A DNA stretch of 64,000 nt from Thermococcus litoralis DSM 5473 (GTDB lineage Archaea > Methanobacteriota_B > Thermococci > Thermococcales > Thermococcaceae): assembly GCF_000246985.2 (NCBI RefSeq), contig NC_022084.1, positions 577,291 through 641,290 of the forward strand, written 5' to 3'. Both the position numbers and the translations under genes were made by a program. The notes under the pieces are model-generated. The model was given only the letters and a program-made list of their open reading frames with translations, was not told where the DNA came from and did not search any database. Numbering within the stretch: the stretch's first letter is position 1; each line of letters begins with the position of its first letter. Positions 58,528-64,000 of this stretch are shown here, in pieces.

Positions 58528-59460
58528 TTAGCGTTTCTTCCTTATTTTTGCAACGAAAAATCCACTTGTGTTATGCCTATCTGGATAGAACCTTCTCGCC
58601 TTGCTGAGCTCCTCACTAAGCTCTATCCCAAAGGGTGCCGTTAAGGCAGGTTCGCCATGTCTAAGAGGGAGAAGCTCAATGTCAAAGTTGTCCAGAGCCC
58701 ACTGAATAACAAATTCATTCTCTTCCGGCTCTAAAGAACAGGTGGAATAAACCAAAATGCCCCCTTCCTTGAGATTCTCCAAAGCAACTCTTACCATTTG
58801 CATTTGGAGATTCTGACAGAATTTTACATCTTCTAGCGTTCTGTTCGCCTTTCTCTCTGGATTTTTGTGAATTGTTCCTGAACCCGTGCAGGGAGCATCA
58901 AGGAGAATTTTATCAAACTTAATTCCCAATTCTCCCATATAAAGGGAGCTTTTGTGGAAGAGAATCGTGTTTGTAACTCCAAGCCGAGAGAGATTTAGCC
59001 TTGTTTCCTTGAGCCTCTCCTCTCCAACATCGAATGCATATATAATTCCTTCATTTTTCATGAGCTGGGCGAGGTAGGAGGTTTTACCACCCGGAGCAGC
59101 TGCCATATCCGCAACAACTTCTCCCGGTTTTGGGTCTAAGGCTATTGGAGGATACATAGAAGACGCCTCTTGGATGTACAGCAGACCGCCAAGATATTCC
59201 GGAGTAGACGTTATGGAAAAAGGCTCCCTTGTTAGGCAGAAGCCTTCTTTTGCCCAGGGAACACGCTTAAATTGAAAACCCTTCTTGTTCAGCATTTTGG
59301 TAAGTCTCGGAATCTCAATACGAAGGGTGTTGACTCTAAAACACCTCGGCAAGGGTTTTTCCATGGCTTCAGCTATTTTTAAAGCCCTCTCACCCCATAA
59401 TTCAAAATATCTCTCCGCAAACTCCTTTGAATATCCAAGGCTGAAAAGTCTCTCTATCAT
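58528..59460 (-). CDS. NOL1/NOP2/Sun-family RNA (cytosine-5)-methyltransferase
   Basis: 310 aa. SAM-binding VADMAAAPGGKTSYLAQLM is at about residues 112-130. The TxxPCT catalytic region is LLDAPCTGSGTIHKNPE, and the second catalytic Cys is in STCSLEPEENE. It makes m5C in rRNA or tRNA. It has no N-terminal PUA domain, which some archaeal relatives have. Confidence 0.92.
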   Translation of the reverse strand: MIERLFSLGYSKEFAERYFELWGERALKIAEAMEKPLPRCFRVNTLRIEIPRLTKMLNKKGFQFKRVPWAKEGFCLTREPFSITSTPEYLGGLLYIQEASSMYPPIALDPKPGEVVADMAAAPGGKTSYLAQLMKNEGIIYAFDVGEERLKETRLNLSRLGVTNTILFHKSSLYMGELGIKFDKILLDAPCTGSGTIHKNPERKANRTLEDVKFCQNLQMQMVRVALENLKEGGILVYSTCSLEPEENEFVIQWALDNFDIELLPLRHGEPALTAPFGIELSEELSKARRFYPDRHNTSGFFVAKIRKKR

Positions 59461-59498
59461 AGAGAAAAATTTAGAAGAGGGATTTATTAGATTTTTCC

Positions 59499-60155
59499 CT
59501 ACCGCTCAAAGGGGTTTTCTTTTATGCTTTCGTTAACAAACCGCACTATGTGCCTTACATCCTGCTCTATTGTCTCTATCTCCGGCTTCATGAAAACATA
59601 GAGTACATTTGTCTTTGGAGTCAGTGAAATGTGCTTAACGTTTTCGACTTTTGAAAATCCTTGGAGAAATTCCTTCAGCATTTCAACGTCTCGTCTCTTT
59701 TCAAAAAGAGCTTCATACTGCTTTCCATTTACCTCTACTATTTCCCTCTGCAAAAGTTCTTCATCCTCAATCTTCGGCTTAAAGCGATAATAGCCTTTTT
59801 GTATTAGATGAGCCTCACGCCTGATTGCTGCATAGGGCTTTACCACAAAGTATATCTTGTCATGTCTGTTTATCAGCTTTGAGATAGGGAAATATAAAAT
59901 GCTCTGCCTTGGTAAAAGGGTTAATGTGTATTCAAACTTGTCAATATTGCCTTCATTTACTTTATAAAACGCCCTGAATCCAACGTATCCACCTATCCAC
60001 ACGTAGTCCTTGTCCTTGGGCTTTACAACTCTCTCTATAGTTCTTAGGTAGTAGTCCATTATAGTCAAATTGAGCTTCCTTCCCTTGTAAAACTGCAAAG
60101 TGGCGATGGCACCCAATGCCATTATCAAAAGCAACAATTCCGGTGTAACCTTCAT
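59499..60155 (-). CDS. Membrane-anchored protein next to the ArsA-like operon, unknown
   Basis: 218 aa with one N-terminal hydrophobic helix (residues 7-22) and a soluble alpha/beta region rich in Lys, Tyr and Glu. It is not recognised and has no cysteine. It starts two bases after the MIP18-like gene and ends before the rRNA methyltransferase, so it is the last member of the ArsA-like operon. Confidence 0.68.
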   Translation of the reverse strand: MKVTPELLLLIMALGAIATLQFYKGRKLNLTIMDYYLRTIERVVKPKDKDYVWIGGYVGFRAFYKVNEGNIDKFEYTLTLLPRQSILYFPISKLINRHDKIYFVVKPYAAIRREAHLIQKGYYRFKPKIEDEELLQREIVEVNGKQYEALFEKRRDVEMLKEFLQGFSKVENVKHISLTPKTNVLYVFMKPEIETIEQDVRHIVRFVNESIKENPFER

Positions 60156-60157
60156 GA

Positions 60158-60448
60158 TTAAACCTCCTCTATTGGGTAATACCTTTGAAACGTCATGTCA
60201 TCGATTATCTCAAAGTTTACTTTTCCCTCTAAAACCTTTACTATATCCTTAACTATCCTTGCATGAACTGCCCAATTAACCGCCATCTCAAACGGATGCC
60301 TAGGCGTTCTTCTCGCTAATCCAAGGAAGATTATTATTTTGTTGTCTTCTTTCCTTATCAGACTCACAATTCCCAGACTAACTATATCCTCCCCGCTTAT
60401 AGGTTCCTTCACCTTCCTGAGCTCCTCATAAATTTCATCAATCTCCAA
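60158..60448 (-). CDS. MIP18/DUF59-like protein without cysteine
   Basis: 96 aa. The pattern EPISGEDIVSLGIVSLI resembles the DUF59 signature (P-x-x-x-x-I-V-x-L-G-x-V). The helix with VNWAVHARIVKDIVKVLEG also fits. The conserved Cys that carries iron-sulfur clusters in this family is missing, and the protein has no Cys at all. The best start is the TTG at 60448, because GGAGGG lies six bases upstream. It overlaps the restored end of the ArsA-like gene. Confidence 0.7.
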   Translation of the reverse strand: MEIDEIYEELRKVKEPISGEDIVSLGIVSLIRKEDNKIIIFLGLARRTPRHPFEMAVNWAVHARIVKDIVKVLEGKVNFEIIDDMTFQRYYPIEEV

Positions 60449-61430
60449 CTATTAACCCTCCAACTTTCTCAAGCCAGTTTAACCCTCTCGGCTCTTCTTC
60501 AAACATGGGCACTGTAACGATATCTATTCCCCTAAACTTTTCCCTATCTCTCCAAGCACTTTTCTTTGAGCCTCCATCTTCACCCTTATCCTTGGAACTT
60601 CCTCCTCAAGCTCAATGACTTTGTTGACAACTATTAGATTAAAGGGAATTTTGAACTTTCTTAAAGCCTCGTAAGCCCTCTCCGTCTCATACAACGGTAG
60701 CATTTCGGGATTCATCACCGCTATAACACTGGTCTTTTTTGGATTTGTAACAACATTTCGAACAAAACTTATCTCAGCTTTATATTGCTTAAGCTCCTTC
60801 ATCACGGGATCTTCTTCCTCCCTACTTGGAAGCCTATATTCTTCACCTTCAATCACGAACTTCCTCTCTCCCTGTATGTTCTCAATTGCCCTCCTCTTTT
60901 CTAAAATCTTTTTTCTTATCTCTATGAGCTTCTCTGTCCAGATGAGAGCAATTTCAGGAAGGGCCAGTACCCTTAAAGTTAATCCAGTTGGAGGTGTATC
61001 AAACACTATGACATCCCATTCGTCTCCTTTTTGCAGTATCTCTCTGATAGCCTCAAGGGTAGCGTATTCTTCTATACCCGGAGAAAAGCTGAGCACCTCA
61101 AAATACTTCTCAAGGTTTATGACGGTAAGATACCTATACATATGCTTTAAATTCTCCTCAAGATGTTTTAAATAGGCTTTAATGAGCTTTTCCATGTCGA
61201 GTTCCATTGCATAAAGGTTCTCAGCTATTTCCTTCGGCTTGTCGTTTAGCTTTACCTCAAACACATCCCCCAAGTTGTGGGCCGGGTCTATTGAGACTAT
61301 CAGAGTTTTGTATCCTTTTTTTTGCGAGGGCAAGCGATACTGCAGCTGAGCTCGTTGTTTTTCCAACTCCTCCCTTTCCAATGAAGAATAATACCCTGAA
61401 TCCTTCTTTTGGAACCAAATAGTCTCTCAT
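60438..61430 (-). pseudogene. ArsA/Get3-like ATPase, with two frameshifts
   Basis: Reading starts at the ATG at 61430 (GAGGTGAT upstream) with the P-loop FIGKGGVGKTT. A run of eight A on the coding strand (61316-61323) shifts the frame. With seven A it continues as KGYKTLIVSIDPAHNLGDVF (switch I), then DTPPTGLTLR (switch II). Near 60538-60544 one base seems lost; adding one leads to IDIVTVPMFEEEPRGL, the usual ArsA ending, and a stop at 60438-60440. The restored protein has about 330 aa, the normal length of a single-domain Get3/ArsA. No cysteine is present, so no arsenite site or zinc CxxC. It may be active if the shifts are errors. Confidence 0.82.
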
Positions 61431-61440
61431 CGTTATCACC

Positions 61441-61710
61441 TCACGTTATTTCAAACATCGCAGCGATTTCACCAAATATATCATCCATTTCTCCCGCTCT
61501 TCTCTGCATTACGTAGATTTCTCTCACCATATGGGGCATTAACCTCATGACAAGTGTCGTCGGCGGGGAAGGGATGCCTACAAACGATCCCATGAGCACA
61601 AGTGCAAACACATTTTCAAGCTCCCTTTCCTCAAACTCAAGATATTCCGTAGAGCGTGCCTTAAATGCACTAAAAAATCCCCTAAAAAATGCCTTTAGAT
61701 TTTCAAACAT
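61441..61710 (-). CDS. Small protein with paralogue next door, linked to ArsA-like ATPase
   Basis: 89 aa. The central part EERELENVFALVLMGSFVGIPSPP, then LMPHMVREIYVMQ, matches that of the protein just upstream (61703). It is amphipathic, perhaps associated with the membrane, and is not recognised. It ends 10 bases before the ArsA-like start and begins inside the upstream gene, with GGGGTGG as ribosome binding site. A role as partner or client adaptor of the ATPase is an inference. Confidence 0.72.
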   Translation of the reverse strand: MFENLKAFFRGFFSAFKARSTEYLEFEERELENVFALVLMGSFVGIPSPPTTLVMRLMPHMVREIYVMQRRAGEMDDIFGEIAAMFEIT

Positions 61711-61990
61711 TTAACCACCCCGTTTTCATTGTTAATGGATTAAGGGATTTCTCCTGCATAACATACATCTCCCTGATCATGTGAGGAAGAATCTTATAGC
61801 TAAGGTCCACAGGAGGGTTTGGAAGCCCAATATAGCTCCCCAGAATGAGAAGGGCAAAAATATTCTCAAGTTCTTCTTCCTCCCACTGGAGCCCTCTAAG
61901 ATAATAAAGCCTGAATCCCTTGTTAAATTCCCATAAAACCCGAATAGGCATAGAGATCCAGTAAAGGGCTCTTTTTAAGAAAGTTTTCAT
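61703..61990 (-). CDS. Small protein, paralogue of the 61441 product
   Basis: 95 aa. The N-terminal third is basic and hydrophobic (amphipathic helix). The shared block is EEEELENIFALLILGSYIGLPNPP and ILPHMIREMYVMQE. It is the first gene of the ArsA-like operon. The ATG at 61990 follows GAGGTGAT; an in-frame start one codon earlier is weaker. The tandem pair comes from duplication. Confidence 0.72.
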   Translation of the reverse strand: MKTFLKRALYWISMPIRVLWEFNKGFRLYYLRGLQWEEEELENIFALLILGSYIGLPNPPVDLSYKILPHMIREMYVMQEKSLNPLTMKTGWLNV

Positions 61991-62038
61991 CAAATCACCT
62001 CAACAAAATTAAAATAATGTTAAAAAAGGAAAAAACTT

Positions 62039-63775
62039 TCACGCTGGAGCCGCCTCGTATTCTTCGGCTGGTCTCTTCCAGGCAAGGTAGAAGTCATACG
62101 CTAGGAGGAAGTTAAGCACTAGACCTACTAGAAGTGAACCCTTCACAGCTATTAAGGTGCTTCCTTTGAGTGGAACTACTATTATGTACCATATAAGACC
62201 TGCCGTAACTGTTATCCATAGGAAGAGTGCTGGGATTAAGACAGCATAACTCCATGCTCCCGCTTTTTGTATCTTGTACGCCCATAAGGCCGCTGTCAAC
62301 ATTGCAATTGAAGCCAACAGCTGGTTCATACCGGCAAATGCTGGCCAGAGAACTTGGTAACTAGCACCCCATGCCATCCAAGTTCCAAGTACCGCGATTA
62401 CTATCGAGGCGACCCACTTGTTTGTGATGGTCTTCCATATTCCTTGGCTTGTATCGGTTACCATTCCAAAGACTTCTTGCCATGCAAACCTTCCAAGCCT
62501 TGTAGCGGTGTCGAGAGAGGTCAATGTGAACGCTGAAACCCAAAGAGTTGCAAAGGTCTTTCCTAAGGTAACATCCATTCCATAGAAGTCGGCAAGTCCC
62601 TGAGCGTAGCCTCCGATGAAAGTCCCAAGTCCGCCTTTGGTGATGTATTGGGTTCCCCATTCTACTGCATTTGCGCTTAGTCCGGTGAGCTTAACACCGT
62701 AAACAGCTATAGCCGTAATGACTATTGTTGAAAGGAATCCCTCAGTGAACATTCCACCGTAGCCAACGAGCAATCCATGAATTTCCTTGTCAAGCTGCTT
62801 TGATGAGGTTCCAGAACCAACTATGGAGTGGAAACCGCTCAAAGCACCACATGCAATGACCAATGGAACCGTAGGCCAGAACGGTGATGGCTGTCCACCA
62901 ACAACGTTCGCTGAGAACATTGAAAATCCTGGGGCTTCAAATGGCTTTGCAAGGGCTATGAATGCTATACCTCCAATTAGGAGTCCGAACCAGAGTATAT
63001 AAGCGTTTAAGTAGTCTCTGGGCTGGAGGAGCACCCATACCGGCAGTGAAGATGCCACAATGATGTAAATCATCAATATAATGTTCCAGTAGTGGTATGC
63101 TTGAGTGTAAGCAGCACTTGTTGCGTCTGTCTGTCCTGGGACGAGAAGTAATGGGTTCTTAAAGCCAATCCATACTGCAACAACAAGGAGTATTAAGCCT
63201 ATAACCGTCGCAACATAGAAGTTTACGTTCATCTTGTACATCATCCATCCTAGAATGATCGCCACTAGGAGGAACAACAGTGTTGCCGTTGCAGCTTCTG
63301 GAGTTAAGACCAGCAGTCTTGCCGTAACAGCTACAAACGCTGCAACCACTAATAGCAATGTGAACCATATGTAAACCTCAAATGCAACTCCAGTTCTTTT
63401 GCTCATTATCTTTCCAGCAATCCACTGTATTGACTTGCCATCGTATCTCACTGAAGCCATCAAAGCCAAGTAATCGTGCACTGCTCCAATGAAGACGTTT
63501 CCAAACCATACCCAAAGCAACGATGGTATCCATCCCCATGCCATTGCCAACGCTGGACCTGTTATAGGCCCTGCTCCAGCAATACTTGCGAAGTGGTGCC
63601 CATAAAGAACTACTGGGTGTGCTGGGACGTAGTCGACACCGTCATAGAGCTTGTGTGCTGGTGTTGGCCTGTTTGGGTCTGCTTTGACAACTTTGCTTTG
63701 TAGGCTCTTTCCATAAGTAAAATACATGGCCACATATACAATTGCGGCTGCCAGTATAATGACCGCCGAGTTCAT
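62039..63775 (-). CDS. cstA: CstA-family carbon starvation / peptide or pyruvate transporter
   Basis: 578 aa, about 16 membrane helices. CstA family stretches: HKLYDGVDYVPAHPVVLYGHHFASIAGAGPITGPA and NVFIGAVHDYLALMASVRYDGKS near the N terminus, and SGFHSIVGSGTSSKQL in the middle. Members import peptides or pyruvate. GGGGGTGG lies upstream of the ATG. It is monocistronic. Confidence 0.93.
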   Translation of the reverse strand: MNSAVIILAAAIVYVAMYFTYGKSLQSKVVKADPNRPTPAHKLYDGVDYVPAHPVVLYGHHFASIAGAGPITGPALAMAWGWIPSLLWVWFGNVFIGAVHDYLALMASVRYDGKSIQWIAGKIMSKRTGVAFEVYIWFTLLLVVAAFVAVTARLLVLTPEAATATLLFLLVAIILGWMMYKMNVNFYVATVIGLILLVVAVWIGFKNPLLLVPGQTDATSAAYTQAYHYWNIILMIYIIVASSLPVWVLLQPRDYLNAYILWFGLLIGGIAFIALAKPFEAPGFSMFSANVVGGQPSPFWPTVPLVIACGALSGFHSIVGSGTSSKQLDKEIHGLLVGYGGMFTEGFLSTIVITAIAVYGVKLTGLSANAVEWGTQYITKGGLGTFIGGYAQGLADFYGMDVTLGKTFATLWVSAFTLTSLDTATRLGRFAWQEVFGMVTDTSQGIWKTITNKWVASIVIAVLGTWMAWGASYQVLWPAFAGMNQLLASIAMLTAALWAYKIQKAGAWSYAVLIPALFLWITVTAGLIWYIIVVPLKGSTLIAVKGSLLVGLVLNFLLAYDFYLAWKRPAEEYEAAPA

Positions 63776-63817
63776 TTAAAGCCACCCCCAATGAAAGTCC
63801 ACTTATGACTTTGTAGT

Positions 63818-63832
63818 CATGTAATATATATG
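63818..63832 (-). promoter_or_regulatory. TATA box of cstA
   Basis: GCATATATATTAC on the minus strand lies about 45-55 bases before the cstA ATG, which is the expected position for a TATA box with a leader of about 20 bases. Confidence 0.5.
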
Positions 63833-63946
63833 CCTTTCGGAAATCTGGGCACGTTTATGAACAAATTTTGATAAGTGTACCAAAAATTAGCAAAAACACT
63901 CAAATTCCCCACTGTTTAAAGTAAAAACTAAAAAATGGGGAGTAAT

Positions 63947-64000
63947 TTAAGTGAGTTCTATTAGTGGTTGTCCTGTGTCGACGGTGTCTCCTTCCTTGAC
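63947..64000 (-). CDS. Biotin/lipoyl carrier domain protein (C-terminal end, partial)
   Basis: 17 residues and a stop on the minus strand: VKEGDTVDTGQPLIELT. This is the usual final beta-hairpin of biotin carboxyl carrier proteins (gamma or BCCP subunit of methylmalonyl-CoA or oxaloacetate decarboxylase, or a similar carboxylase). The biotinylated Lys lies outside the window. Confidence 0.75.
   Translation of the reverse strand, partial: VKEGDTVDTGQPLIELT

Overview
The window comes from a hyperthermophilic euryarchaeon of the order Thermococcales, most probably a low-GC Thermococcus of the T. litoralis type. Supporting genes are an ADP-dependent glucokinase that matches the T. litoralis enzyme closely as I remember it, the mannosylglycerate operon, PEP synthase, archaeal LeuRS, NMD3, Rio2, Nep1, aIF5A and an Mbh/Mrp-type hydrogenase cluster. 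Starts are typically preceded by GGTGAT or GGAGG-type ribosome binding sites, and AT-rich TATA boxes lie upstream of operons. I saw no tRNA, rRNA or CRISPR array.

Region 1 (1-11271) is one tightly overlapping operon. It encodes a membrane-bound group 4 [NiFe] hydrogenase (two NuoL/N-like subunits, a NuoH-like subunit, a fused NuoC-NuoD-like large subunit, a ferredoxin subunit and a NuoB-like small subunit) followed by Mrp-type antiporter subunits F, G, B, C, E and D. This is the layout of the Mfh-Mnh modules of formate-oxidising Thermococcus: H2 evolution creates an ion gradient that the antiporter converts to Na+. Its DNA is visibly richer in G and C than the rest of the window, which suggests transfer from a higher-GC relative. 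After a frameshifted small gene (11273-11625), a GltD-like flavoprotein and a 16-cysteine ferredoxin follow in AT-rich DNA. They are probably the electron-transfer arm of a formate dehydrogenase or similar enzyme.

Region 2 (13-25.6 kb): an MFS pump, Rio2 kinase, a radical SAM protein, another MFS pump, an asparaginase-family hydrolase, a PhoU-like regulator, two tandem MATE pumps and PEP synthase. One MATE gene is split by a ~405-bp IS200/IS605-derived, hairpin-rich, non-coding element. PEP synthase has a TGM-like operator beside its TATA box. Region 3 (25.6-30.8 kb) looks like an accessory island: gene remnants, an unknown anchored protein, three related multi-spanning membrane proteins resembling oligosaccharide polymerases (one truncated) and a PMT-type glycosyltransferase.

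Region 4 (30.8-45.3 kb) is mixed: an M20 peptidase, a small secreted protein, DUF424, NMD3, a frameshifted chemoreceptor, DUF1464, a CoA-disulfide reductase-like flavoprotein, DUF998, LeuRS, a broken MFS pump, GcvH and an MBL-fold protein. Region 5 (45.3-51.9 kb) holds ADP-glucokinase and the mannosylglycerate operon (mpgS, mpgP, manC, a small membrane protein, phosphomannomutase). Region 6 (52-64 kb) holds a CLC channel, an agmatinase-family enzyme next to aIF5A, Nep1, a saccharopine dehydrogenase-like protein, an rRNA methyltransferase, a five-gene ArsA/Get3-like cluster, CstA, and the end of a biotin carrier.

Six single-base indels, several in homopolymers, break four otherwise plausible genes. 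They may be base-call errors rather than true pseudogenes. The less explained points are the IS-derived structured element, a hairpin between leuS and a broken MFS gene, a 14-bp motif shared at the same distance upstream of two efflux genes, and the cysteine-less ArsA/MIP18-like operon with two small paralogous proteins.
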